Source of the DNA: Bradyrhizobium iriomotense
GTDB lineage: Bacteria > Pseudomonadota > Alphaproteobacteria > Rhizobiales > Xanthobacteraceae
Direction of reading: 5' to 3'
NCBI RefSeq assembly: GCF_018129405.1
Contig: NZ_JAFCLP010000010.1
Coordinates: 62,001 to 126,000 of the forward strand
DNA length: 64,000 nucleotides
In this document: positions 35,690 to 43,129 of the stretch, piece by piece
Numbering within the stretch: position 1 is the stretch's first letter
Layout of the letters: each line of letters begins with the position of its first letter
Translations under genes and position numbers: made by a program
The notes under the pieces: model-generated
Seen by the model: the letters and a program-made list of their open reading frames with translations, nothing else
What the model was told of the DNA's origin: nothing
Database searches by the model: none

Positions 35690-36712
35690 TCAGTAGAGCA
35701 GCTTGATGCAGGCCACGCTGAAGACGCCGATAAAAAGAGAGGCAAGTGATCCCAGCAGGGCAGGGCGAAAGCCTCGGCTTCGCAGTTTCGACAGGTCGGT
35801 ATGCATTCCCATTGCGGCAAGCGCTGCGGTCAGCAGGAAGGTCGTCAACCATATCAGATTCGATTTCAACCCCACCGGGATGGTGACGATGCTGTTGATG
35901 CAGGTAGCAGCGACGAAGCCGAACACGAACCAGGGTGCCGCCGGCGCGCGTCTTGGCGTTTCTGTCCCTGCTTGGTCGCGGCCACGCGAAAGCAGACCCA
36001 TCGCAAGCACCAGCGGGGCGAGCATCATGACGCGAGACAGTTTTGCGATCGTGCCCATTTCGCCGGCGATCTGCCCGTGTTGAAATGAGGCTGCAACTAC
36101 CTGGGCAACCTCGTGAACGGAAGAGCCGGTCCAAAGCCCGAACTCTCGGGCATTCAGATGGAGAAGCTGCGGCAGTAACGGAAAAAGTAACATGGCGACA
36201 GTCCCGAAGATGGTGACCGATGCAACGGCATAAGTCACGTCCTCTTCCTTTCCGCGCAAGACGGCGTTCGCTGCGACCACCGCCGACGCGCCGCACACAC
36301 AGGTCCCCGCGGCTATCAGCTTGGCGAGCTTTTCTTCGACACCCAACAATCGAGCGACGTGCACCGTGAAGACGAAGGTCGACGCCAGCCCGGCGACCAG
36401 AATGGCCAAACCCGTCGTACCCAGCCTCGATATCTCGGCGAAGGTGAGCTGAAGGCCGAGCAGTACGATGGCGATCCGGAGTAATCGCCGCTGACTGAAT
36501 AGGATGCCGTCTCTGAGCAGAGCCGATTGGCCTACCACATTGTTGAGGGTCAGCCCGATCAGCATTGCCAGCATCATCGGGCTGACGACGGACAGGTACG
36601 GCAGTGTCCGCAGGCAATCGGCCAATAACGAAATGAAAGAAGCCGCGATCAGACCTGGCGCCAGAGCGGCGGTTCGGGTGATCCATGACTTGATCGTCGA
36701 GGAGTTGACCAT
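35690..36712 (-). CDS. YeiH family putative sulphate/sulphite-type exporter
   Basis: Membrane protein of 340 aa with about ten hydrophobic helices, matching the conserved hypothetical protein 698 (YeiH) family: SPMMLAMLIGLTLNNVVG, GLQLTFAEI, CGASAVVAANAVLRGKEEDV, GSSVHEVAQVVAA and AAMGMHTDLSKLRSRG are all typical. Family members are annotated as putative sulphate exporters, but biochemical support is thin. The start MVNSSTIKSW at 36712 is preferred over an ATG at 36760 by homology. Its presence may relate to export of sulphur oxyanions or of another anion released in the pathway. Confidence 0.87.
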   Translation of the reverse strand: MVNSSTIKSWITRTAALAPGLIAASFISLLADCLRTLPYLSVVSPMMLAMLIGLTLNNVVGQSALLRDGILFSQRRLLRIAIVLLGLQLTFAEISRLGTTGLAILVAGLASTFVFTVHVARLLGVEEKLAKLIAAGTCVCGASAVVAANAVLRGKEEDVTYAVASVTIFGTVAMLLFPLLPQLLHLNAREFGLWTGSSVHEVAQVVAASFQHGQIAGEMGTIAKLSRVMMLAPLVLAMGLLSRGRDQAGTETPRRAPAAPWFVFGFVAATCINSIVTIPVGLKSNLIWLTTFLLTAALAAMGMHTDLSKLRSRGFRPALLGSLASLFIGVFSVACIKLLY

Positions 36713-36978
36713 CCAAAGGGATAAGCGCCGCTTTCCGTTCCCATGCCTTGTTTTCAGCAATAAGGCCCCCGCTGAGACGCAAACAAAACTGTTTGAGAAT
36801 CAAGGCCGCCTTGCCAAGCAAGCCGGCGGCCCGTTGTTTTGGACTTCAAAGCTCGAGCCTGAATCTAGAGCCGCGGACTGCGATTGTTTCCCCATCAGCC
36901 CTTGCGCACCAGGTTACAGGTCGACTTCGATCGTTGTGCACGGGCGCCACGCAACGTCGGGCGTCGCCCTCAAGCGTA

Positions 36979-37953
36979 CTACAGGGCCTCGCGAATACGC
37001 GGCGATTGCTTCAGGGCCCACTGCATGTCCTTCGGAGTGCGACCAAGCAACCGTTCGAGCTGATCGTCGACGACGTCATAGCGCCCGCCGGCGACCAGGT
37101 GGACAAGAGTCCTTATGTGGCTCGCAACATGCGGATTGCGAGACGCATAGACGCTATTGACGTAAGTCTCGATCCAAGCATCCGCATCCTGCGGGACGTA
37201 CTTGATCGGTCGGCTCAGCACCGCGCCAAAATCTTCTGCAACCGCGTGCATGTCCTTCAACGTCGGCCCGGTCAACGCATATGATTTCGAAATGTGCGTC
37301 GAAGGATCGACCAGAATCTTGGTGCATAGTTCCGCGACGTCATAAGCGGCGATGGGCGCAACCTTTTGGGATCCGAACGGCAGGTGCAGCTCATTGGCAC
37401 AGAGAAGTTGCTTCAGGGGGAACCAGGAAAGGATCGGATTCTCGACAAACATAGTCGCTTGAACGTTCACGACCGGCAGACCTGACCACTTCAGCGCACG
37501 CTCCGATGCCCAGTGAGCTCTTTGTTGCCGTGACCAGTCGCCAACCAAACCGCCCAGCCAAGCCCGTCTGGAATCGCGGGAGGCCGACATTTTGTCGAAG
37601 GTCATATAAATCTGTTCGTACTCCGAAATGTTCACGAACACCTCGGTGTCTCCTTGCTCCTGTGCGGCGGCAGCCATCAGGACGCTCGCGTCGGTATAGT
37701 ATGGATTCAAGCTCATGCTGAAATAGATCCGCCGACAGCCTTTCACGGCTGCGGCGACATCGGCAAGATCGAGAAGATTCCCGACAAATACGTCTGCACC
37801 AGCTTTCCGAAGCGCTTCGGCCCTTTCGTCGTCTCTTTTGACAAAGGCGCGCACAGGATATTGCTTCTCCAGAAGCATGTGGACGATCGTTTTGCTCACC
37901 GATCCAACTTCTCCGCCGGCGCCGGTGATCAGGATTGGACTCTGTCGCGTCAT
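36979..37953 (-). CDS. NmrA-like NAD(P)-binding protein
   Basis: Atypical SDR of 324 aa. The glycine motif is ILITGAGGEVGSVSKTIVHMLL, and AFVKRDDERAEALRKAGADVFVGNL is the usual second strand of NmrA/HSCARG-type proteins; the later part (HWASERALKWSGLPVVNVQATMF) is the substrate half. The start at 37953 follows AGGAGCGAAAGAAAC. These proteins are either redox sensors or reductases of isoflavone/quinone type; many lack the Tyr-Lys pair. It lies on the same strand as the SDR/isomerase pair downstream in sequence, separated by 230 bp. Function is not clear from the sequence. Confidence 0.82.
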   Translation of the reverse strand: MTRQSPILITGAGGEVGSVSKTIVHMLLEKQYPVRAFVKRDDERAEALRKAGADVFVGNLLDLADVAAAVKGCRRIYFSMSLNPYYTDASVLMAAAAQEQGDTEVFVNISEYEQIYMTFDKMSASRDSRRAWLGGLVGDWSRQQRAHWASERALKWSGLPVVNVQATMFVENPILSWFPLKQLLCANELHLPFGSQKVAPIAAYDVAELCTKILVDPSTHISKSYALTGPTLKDMHAVAEDFGAVLSRPIKYVPQDADAWIETYVNSVYASRNPHVASHIRTLVHLVAGGRYDVVDDQLERLLGRTPKDMQWALKQSPRIREAL

Positions 37954-38181
37954 GTTTCTTTCGCTCCTGGTCAGATCGAAGCGGTTAACGTCGGATCCGC
38001 TGGATCCGACCTGGCCGCTCGGCGAGGTCACCGAACTCTGCGAAGCGGGTGCTTCAGGCAAATGCTTCTCAGCCGTTTGAAGAAGCCGGCTAAGGACGCT
38101 TCAAGAGCCGGACGAGTCGACCAGTAAGGTGACGATCCGGCTTCTCAGATCGAGATTGATTGAGGTTTACGATCGAGCGGG

Positions 38182-38889
38182 TCACCACTTCTCGCCATAA
38201 GGGCGGAGTTCGTAGTTGAACGACCATGCCGAGCGAGGCTGATGGCATATGTGCCAGATCTCATCGGCGATCGTTGTCGGCTGAGCGAAAAACTCTTCCG
38301 GCTTGTCGTGGAACATCTTGCGAGCCCATGGCACGTTGATGATTGCGTCGATCATCAGAAAGGCGACATGGACGCCCTTCGGGCCCAGATGCCGTGCCAT
38401 CGATTCGGCAAGGATACGTTCTGCTGCTTTCGACGGAGCGAATGCGGCGTAGCTCTCGACCCCGCGATAGGCCGAGGTATTTCCGGTCGCAATGATGGCA
38501 CCGCTTTGCGCTTTGATCATCGCTGGAGCGACCGCTCTGGCGAGATAAAGCAGTCCCATAGTGTTGACCTTGATGTTCGTCTCGAGTGCCGCGGGATCCA
38601 CTTCCAGGAAATTTCCGAACGTTCCGCCTACGGCATTGTGGATGGCGATCGCGGGCGCGCCGTGGTCGCGTGTGATCTTGGCGACGGTTTCGCTGACCTG
38701 GTCCTCTTGCGTGACATCGCAGATGTGGGCGGAAGCGTCCGGCAGCTCAGCTTGGAGCTTCGGGATGCGCTTCTCGGAGCGCGCAATGAGAGCGACGTGA
38801 TAGTCGCCGCGAGAGAAACGGCGCGCGAGTGCGCTGCCCGTGCCGGGACCAACGCCGGTAATAACACAAACTGGCTTTGTCATGATCAT
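38182..38889 (-). CDS. Atypical SDR with Phe at the catalytic Tyr position (paralogue C)
   Basis: SDR-fold protein of 235 aa. Coenzyme motif GVGPGTGSALARRF, Ser139 in GNTSAYRG, and FAPSK giving Phe150 and Lys154 instead of Tyr-x3-Lys. The C-terminus HQPRSAWSFNYELRPYGEKW carries the shared ending. ATG 38889 overlaps the stop of the preceding isomerase-like gene in an ATGA arrangement, so the two are coupled. Ungapped similarity to paralogue D at 56193 (GNTSAYRG versus GNTSAFRG, AAERILAESMAR versus AAQRILAESMAR) shows recent common origin. Confidence 0.88.
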   Translation of the reverse strand: MIMTKPVCVITGVGPGTGSALARRFSRGDYHVALIARSEKRIPKLQAELPDASAHICDVTQEDQVSETVAKITRDHGAPAIAIHNAVGGTFGNFLEVDPAALETNIKVNTMGLLYLARAVAPAMIKAQSGAIIATGNTSAYRGVESYAAFAPSKAAERILAESMARHLGPKGVHVAFLMIDAIINVPWARKMFHDKPEEFFAQPTTIADEIWHICHQPRSAWSFNYELRPYGEKW

Positions 38890-39485
38890 GCCCGCGCTTT
38901 TACTGCTGCTTCGACGAAGGGGAGCCGATCGTTTCCGAAATAGATTTCCTCTCCGATCCGAAACGTCGGCGTACCAAACAGGCCGGCTTCTTCGGCTGCC
39001 TTGTTGCGGGCCTTCAGCTCCTCGGAAATCTCATCCTGAGCCATCAGCTCGAGGATGCGATCCGCAGGGAGCTCGTTCTTCTTCAGCAAGTCCTTAAGGA
39101 TTTCGACGTTGCCCAGATCGAGCACCTGAGCGTAGAGGCCGGTGAATACCTTCGAGACAAACTCGGCACCCACCCCGAGCTTGATCGCGGCGATGGCCCC
39201 GCGAAGCAGGAAGTTGAGGTCGATGTGTCGGAAGTTCTGGTTGGGCTCCCAGCCGACGCCGTACTTCTTGACCCAGCGTTGAAGATCGCTCTTCGCGTAT
39301 TTCCTCTTTGCCTTGCACTCAATCGTTGTCGGGGTGTTGCCGGTCGCCTTCATCAAATCCAGCACGTTGATTGGCATGTAGACGATGGTGGCCTGCGTGT
39401 CTGCCGTCAGTTTCTTGAGCTGGCTCTGTGCGAGGTAGCTGTAGGGGCTACCGAAGTCGAAATAGAATTCAATCTGCTTGGTCAT
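38886..39485 (-). CDS. 2-hydroxychromene-2-carboxylate isomerase family protein (DsbA/kappa-GST fold)
   Basis: Protein of 199 aa of the DsbA superfamily. IEFYFDFGSPYSYLAQSQL gives the family's N-terminal motif, where Ser (SPYSY) replaces the redox Cys and activates glutathione, as in NahD and kappa-class GST. Later segments are NFRHIDLNFLLRGAIAA, a FVSKVFTGLYAQ helix and EAGLFGTPTFRIGEEIYFG with the cis-Pro. Start 39485 follows GGGAGAAGGGACC. NahD uses glutathione to isomerise a chromene in naphthalene breakdown; here it more likely handles a glutathione adduct. It is coupled to SDR paralogue C and divergent from the TetR gene. Confidence 0.88.
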   Translation of the reverse strand: MTKQIEFYFDFGSPYSYLAQSQLKKLTADTQATIVYMPINVLDLMKATGNTPTTIECKAKRKYAKSDLQRWVKKYGVGWEPNQNFRHIDLNFLLRGAIAAIKLGVGAEFVSKVFTGLYAQVLDLGNVEILKDLLKKNELPADRILELMAQDEISEELKARNKAAEEAGLFGTPTFRIGEEIYFGNDRLPFVEAAVKARA

Positions 39486-39625
39486 CCCTGGTCCCTTCTC
39501 CCTGGTCGGTCGATCTGGTTGGCTCGATTTGACGCCTAACAGCTGCCGAGCTGAGCCGCTGCTTTCGTGCATCTCATTGATTTCAACGATGAAAATACGT
39601 TCTCTCCCGGACTCACACAAAGTTA

Positions 39626-39640
39626 TTGACTGGTCAGTAA
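39626..39640. promoter_or_regulatory. Candidate TetR operator
   Basis: Reads TTGACTGGTCAGTAA on the plus strand with the ACTG-N2-CAGT-like inner dyad. On the minus strand it matches the site at 33996-34010 (TTACTG-N3-AGTCA). Lies between the divergent isomerase and TetR genes, as expected for an autoregulated TetR repressor. Confidence 0.5.
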
Positions 39641-39652
39641 GTTAAATGTAAA

Positions 39653-39667
39653 TGACAGTCACTGTCA
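39653..39667. promoter_or_regulatory. Perfect 7-bp dyad TGACAGT-C-ACTGTCA
   Basis: A 15-bp inverted repeat with a one-base centre, 12 bp from the candidate TetR site and upstream of the TetR gene. It may be a second operator for the same repressor or for another factor. Confidence 0.45.
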
Positions 39668-39843
39668 ACTGCCGCTTTCGAAGACAACTTCGCCGGGCCA
39701 CGAGCATGAGTATTTCCGCCGCAATGTCGGGACGGTTCGATCCAAGCCAGGGCTTTGGTGAACTGAGCCGTTGTTCGGCTATCGGTGCATTAGGCTTGCA
39801 CGAGGCTTTACCTCGTGAGTCCAGTGATAATACGTTCGAGCGC

Positions 39844-40545
39844 ATGAAAAAGCGCAAGAAACGACTGACAAATTCCGAACATCGCGAGTTGAGCATGTCG
39901 GCAGTATTGGCTGCCGCCGAGTTTCTTTTCGTGACCCAGGGCTACAACGGTACGACGACGGAGCAAATCGGGCAACTCGCGGACCTGACCAAGGGCAGCG
40001 TCTACTTCTATTATGGCACCAAGGAAGGTGTCCTCCTTGAACTGCTGAATCGTGTGCAAGCCAACGTCCTGGAGCCGTACCTTCAGATACTGCAAGACCA
40101 AGGCCTTTCGCCCGTCGAGCGCATGACGAAATACCTGGAGAGGGCCGGCAGGATCGCTCTTGAGCATCCGGGATCGATGTTGTTGCCGATCGTCGTTTCG
40201 ATAGAGATGGCCGGAACTGAATCCGAGGCGGCGCGCAGGGTAAAGGCCGGCTACAATCGGATCGCACGAGAAGTGCGAAACGTCCTGGAGTTGGGACAGG
40301 CTTCAGGAGCGTTTCGCTCCGACCTGAGCAGTAGCGATATGGCTCGGCTCTTAATCTCGACCGGCGATGGCATCATGCTCGAGTGCCTCCGTCAAAATCT
40401 CCGCATCGATGTTCACCGTCTGGTTCGGACGCTGAAGGCGGTCGTGCTTACCGGTCTTCAAATCGCATCGGGGACACCGAGAGACATCGAAGCCGATGAC
40501 GGTCCTTCCGTAATCGATGTCTTGCGCGGCAATCTTCACGACTAA
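39844..40545 (+). CDS. TetR/AcrR family transcriptional regulator
   Basis: Repressor of 233 aa. After a basic lead (MKKRKKRLTNSEHRE) the DNA-binding domain reads VLAAAEFLFVTQGYNGTTTE, then QLADLTKGSVYFYYGTKEGVL, the recognition helix pattern of TetR proteins. The C-terminal ligand domain ends before IDVLRGNLHD. It sits between the glutathione-type/SDR pair and the Paa-like operon, and sites like its own upstream dyad occur at 33996 and partly at 40551. The likely inducer is a CoA thioester of the pathway, as with several aromatic and lipid regulators of this family; that is inference. Confidence 0.9.
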   Translation: MKKRKKRLTNSEHRELSMSAVLAAAEFLFVTQGYNGTTTEQIGQLADLTKGSVYFYYGTKEGVLLELLNRVQANVLEPYLQILQDQGLSPVERMTKYLERAGRIALEHPGSMLLPIVVSIEMAGTESEAARRVKAGYNRIAREVRNVLELGQASGAFRSDLSSSDMARLLISTGDGIMLECLRQNLRIDVHRLVRTLKAVVLTGLQIASGTPRDIEADDGPSVIDVLRGNLHD

Positions 40546-40586
40546 GAATAACCAGTCAGCGAATTGCAACGACGGAAGGTTCGACG

Positions 40587-41543
40587 ATGGCTCAAGCGGC
40601 ACTTGCGCGTGAAAACACCGAGGAGGCAACCGAGGTCGCCTTGCAGACCCGAATTAAGGCCGGGGCTACGCTGGAAGATATCAGCGAGATGACGCCCCGC
40701 TATCGTGACGTGCTGGTCGCGACGATGGCGATCGCCGCCGATCTAGAAATCATGACGTTGCCTCTCGATTTCGATGCCATCACGTTTGCGCCCAGCATCA
40801 ACGATCGCATTGCCGTCGCATCTGCGCTGCAAGACGAGATGGGACATGCCCAGGTCATGTTCCGCATGCTCGAGGATTTCGGCTTCGACTCCTATCACCA
40901 GGTGTTCGAGCGTGATCCCAAGAATTTCAAGACGTTCTTTCTGCTCGAGTTTGGGAATCTGAGTCCGATCGATGTGGGGCTGGGCCACCTTGTCGGCGAT
41001 CAGGCGGGATACATCACGACGCGCGATCTCGAGGAGAATTGTTCATTCGGGCCGTATAGCCGATCGCTACGGAAGGTGAACTTCGAAGAAAACTTCCACG
41101 TCAAGCGCGGCGAATACATGATCCGCCACTACATGCAGCAGGGCCCCGAGATGCGGAAGCGGGTCCAGGAACGTATGGATTTCTGGTTTCCGCTGGGGGC
41201 CGAGTGGTTCGGTGCGACAGACGACGTCAAGTCGAGGACCGACCAGCTCCATTACAAGATACGCGGCAGCACCAACGATCAGTTGAGGCAGATTTGGCTG
41301 CAGCGCCTCGTGCCCTTCTGCGAGCAGGTTGGTCTGAAGGTCCCGGCTCACTTCGATAGCGAAAGGGGCATTTACGTCCTCGATTACCAAATGCCGATCC
41401 TGCTGAATCTGGAAACCCTGAAGTGGGATTTTCGTACGGTCACGTGGCCTGAGAAGCTGGCGCAGTGGAAGAAAGGCGGCCCATTGAAGCTGCCGGGTCT
41501 GACCCGGATGCAGGTCGAGCTTTGGGGGCAGGACCTGTGGTGA
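40587..41543 (+). CDS. Phenylacetyl-CoA epoxidase PaaA-like diiron subunit
   Basis: Ferritin-like diiron oxygenase subunit of 318 aa. The iron ligands show as ALQDEMGHAQVMFRMLED (Glu-x2-His) and KVNFEENFHVKRGEYMIRH (Glu, Glu-x2-His) in the order of PaaA, and length fits PaaA (about 310 aa). In the canonical system PaaABCE epoxidises the ring of phenylacetyl-CoA and PaaD assists maturation. Here the operon order is A, D-core, B, C, zinc ribbon. Identity to true PaaA cannot be measured by eye; the divergence of the neighbours argues for a different acyl-CoA substrate. The half-site ACCAGTCAG lies 28 bp before its start. Confidence 0.85.
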   Translation: MAQAALARENTEEATEVALQTRIKAGATLEDISEMTPRYRDVLVATMAIAADLEIMTLPLDFDAITFAPSINDRIAVASALQDEMGHAQVMFRMLEDFGFDSYHQVFERDPKNFKTFFLLEFGNLSPIDVGLGHLVGDQAGYITTRDLEENCSFGPYSRSLRKVNFEENFHVKRGEYMIRHYMQQGPEMRKRVQERMDFWFPLGAEWFGATDDVKSRTDQLHYKIRGSTNDQLRQIWLQRLVPFCEQVGLKVPAHFDSERGIYVLDYQMPILLNLETLKWDFRTVTWPEKLAQWKKGGPLKLPGLTRMQVELWGQDLW

Positions 41544-41851
41544 CGGAGCAGGCGGTCCGGGAAGCGCTCCTCGCGGTGAATGACCCGCATATACCGGTCA
41601 GCATCGAGAGCATGGGGATGTTGCGGGCAGTCACGATATCGGACACCGGCGTGGTCAATGTCGAGCTCGCAATTCCGTGCCTGGCCTGTCCTGGCGTCTC
41701 GATGTTGAAGCAATCGGTCAAGGACGCAGTGGTCGGACTGAAGGGGGTCAGCGAAGTCAATGTCTTCGAAGGCTGGCATCACAATTGGACCACTCAATCC
41801 ATTGAGCCCAATGCACGACAATTGATGCGCCGCTTCGGAATACAGGTCTAG
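41540..41851 (+). CDS. PaaD-like DUF59 (MIP18-type) protein without zinc ribbon
   Basis: Protein of 103 aa starting at GTG 41540, overlapping the PaaA-like stop (GTGA). It is a DUF59 domain: EALLAVNDPHIPVSIESMGML, LAIPCLACPGVSMLKQSVKD (Cys residues of the family) and VNVFEGWHHNWTTQSI. Canonical PaaD is about 165 aa with a C-terminal CxxC...CxxC ribbon; that part is missing here and instead occurs as the separate gene at 42883. DUF59 proteins take part in iron-sulphur or diiron maturation, so a role in loading the oxygenase is likely. Confidence 0.87.
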   Translation: MTEQAVREALLAVNDPHIPVSIESMGMLRAVTISDTGVVNVELAIPCLACPGVSMLKQSVKDAVVGLKGVSEVNVFEGWHHNWTTQSIEPNARQLMRRFGIQV

Positions 41852-41858
41852 GGGTGCG

Positions 41859-42116
41859 ATGATGAAGAAGGTTATCGACAGGCAATTGGAGTTGGGTGGC
41901 GACAAGCCGGAATTCTACGAGGTATTTGCGCGCCGAGATTCTGCAGAACCGCTCTCCCATATCGGTTCGGTCGAGGCCCCCAACGCGGAACTGGCGGAGG
42001 CGCGCGCCTGGTTTGTCTACGACCAGCACATCTGGCGGGAGATGTGCATCGTACCGCTGTCGGCATTCGTCACGATTACCGAACGCGGCAGCAAATCGAA
42101 GGTAAAGGTGGTGTGA
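41859..42116 (+). CDS. PaaB-like small subunit
   Basis: Protein of 85 aa (ATG 41859, or 41862). EFYEVFARRDSAEPLSHIGSVE and ARAWFVYDQHIWREMCIVP are the recognisable PaaB pattern; PaaB is about 95 aa and bridges PaaA-PaaC dimers in the epoxidase. It ends by overlapping the start of the next gene (TGATG at 42114-42118). Confidence 0.88.
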   Translation: MMKKVIDRQLELGGDKPEFYEVFARRDSAEPLSHIGSVEAPNAELAEARAWFVYDQHIWREMCIVPLSAFVTITERGSKSKVKVV

Positions 42117-42886
42117 TGGCTATCATCAATTCAATCGAAGACCTTTCAGAACCGGACCGGGCCCTGCGGGACGAATTGTATTGCATCGCGGACGCCAAGC
42201 TGGTGCTCGCCGGCTGGTACATGATGGTGTTGCAGAACGGGCGCTCCATCGCGGACTTCACGTCCATCTGCGCGATGATGCAGGGACAATATGGGCATGC
42301 CCGCGCGCTTTATCAGCATCTGGGGCGGTTCGGCGTCACGCTAGATGAGGTGGAGTGGACGCGTGGTGCGAAGGACATCCGCTCGCCGAAGCTGCTCGAT
42401 CGGCCGCCGCAATCATGGTCCGACTTTATCGCGACGATATTCATGGCCGAGCAGGCCGTCTCCACGCAACTGAGCGCCTACAGAACGAGCCTGGCCGACA
42501 GAACCCTGGCACGTCTCGCTGACAAGATCCTGAAGGAATCGCGTTTTCATCTCAGCTATTCGGTGGGCTGGATCAAGGCACTGCGCAAAGACCCGGCGTC
42601 GACGGTCGACGAAGACGCTCGCCGCCGCCTGGTCGACACTTTGGATTGGTGGGGCGAGCCGGACCAGCCGGATGCAGTTTTCTCGAGCGGCTATCGGGAT
42701 ACGTCGGATTCGGACCTTCGCGACCGCTTTCTCAGCGCGGTCTGCGCAACCTTCGATGTGCCGGACGGAATAGCAGTCCCCGCAAAGTCGTGGCAGCCGT
42801 CCATCCGCCGCAATGGCCGTCCGGGGATCCCGGAGAATCTGTTCGAGAAGATCCGTTTCAAAAATCGCGAATTGGCGATGCCGTGA
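42116..42886 (+). CDS. PaaC-like structural subunit
   Basis: Protein of 256 aa. ATG 42116 overlaps the PaaB-like stop. It has the PaaC helical pattern: ELYCIADAKLVLAGWYMMVL, a short MMQGQYGHARALYQHLG and an extended AEQAVSTQLSAYRTSL, ILKESRFHLSYSVGWIKAL. PaaC is a diiron-less partner that stabilises PaaA. Length agrees with the family (about 250 aa). The first Glu-x2-His ligand site reads GQYGHA, with Gly replacing a glutamate, consistent with no iron. Confidence 0.85.
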   Translation: MAIINSIEDLSEPDRALRDELYCIADAKLVLAGWYMMVLQNGRSIADFTSICAMMQGQYGHARALYQHLGRFGVTLDEVEWTRGAKDIRSPKLLDRPPQSWSDFIATIFMAEQAVSTQLSAYRTSLADRTLARLADKILKESRFHLSYSVGWIKALRKDPASTVDEDARRRLVDTLDWWGEPDQPDAVFSSGYRDTSDSDLRDRFLSAVCATFDVPDGIAVPAKSWQPSIRRNGRPGIPENLFEKIRFKNRELAMP

Positions 42887-43071
42887 ATCGAAGCGAGCCA
42901 ACATTCGACTTGCCGGTGGATGCCAGCAAGGTCGTCTGTCCGCACTGTGAAAGCGATGTCGTCGACATCGAATCGCCCTTCGGTGGAAGCGTCTCCGAGG
43001 TCCTGTTTCGGTGCCGGCAATGCAAGTCGTTCTTCCACTGGGTGAAGTGGCAGCCAGAGCCACCACGCTAG
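42883..43071 (+). CDS. Small zinc-ribbon protein corresponding to the C-terminal domain of PaaD
   Basis: A 62-residue protein from GTG 42883, overlapping the PaaC-like stop (GTGA). It has two CxxC pairs: VVCPHCESDVVDIESPFGG and FRCRQCKSFFHWVKWQ, spaced as in the ribbon that ends canonical PaaD. Its position in the operon, coupled to PaaC, and its absence from the DUF59 protein at 41540 suggest PaaD is encoded as two separate polypeptides here. It would bind one zinc or iron and help maturation of the oxygenase. Confidence 0.75.
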   Translation: MNRSEPTFDLPVDASKVVCPHCESDVVDIESPFGGSVSEVLFRCRQCKSFFHWVKWQPEPPR

Positions 43072-43129
43072 GCGAGGTCGCAAAACTCTATGAGCAGCAC
43101 AAGCTGCCAGAACGAAACAAGGGGAGGTC

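Larger units (their letters stand above)
39486..39843. other. Divergent promoter region with two dyads
   Basis: A 358-bp gap between the isomerase and TetR genes. It contains the candidate TetR site 39626-39640 and the perfect dyad 39653-39667. The TetR frame is open through part of it (from 39652), but the family N-terminus begins at 39844, so I treat the rest as regulatory. Confidence 0.55.

Noticed and set aside
35403-36821. A 472-codon minus-strand frame overlapping the YeiH gene
   Set aside because: It is the +1-shifted frame of the YeiH gene. The YeiH frame shows real membrane helices and family motifs; the longer one does not.
39652-39843. A 64-residue N-terminal extension of the TetR regulator at 39844
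   Set aside because: The extension overlaps the candidate dyads at 39653-39667 and lacks family similarity; ATG 39844 gives a normal TetR length.
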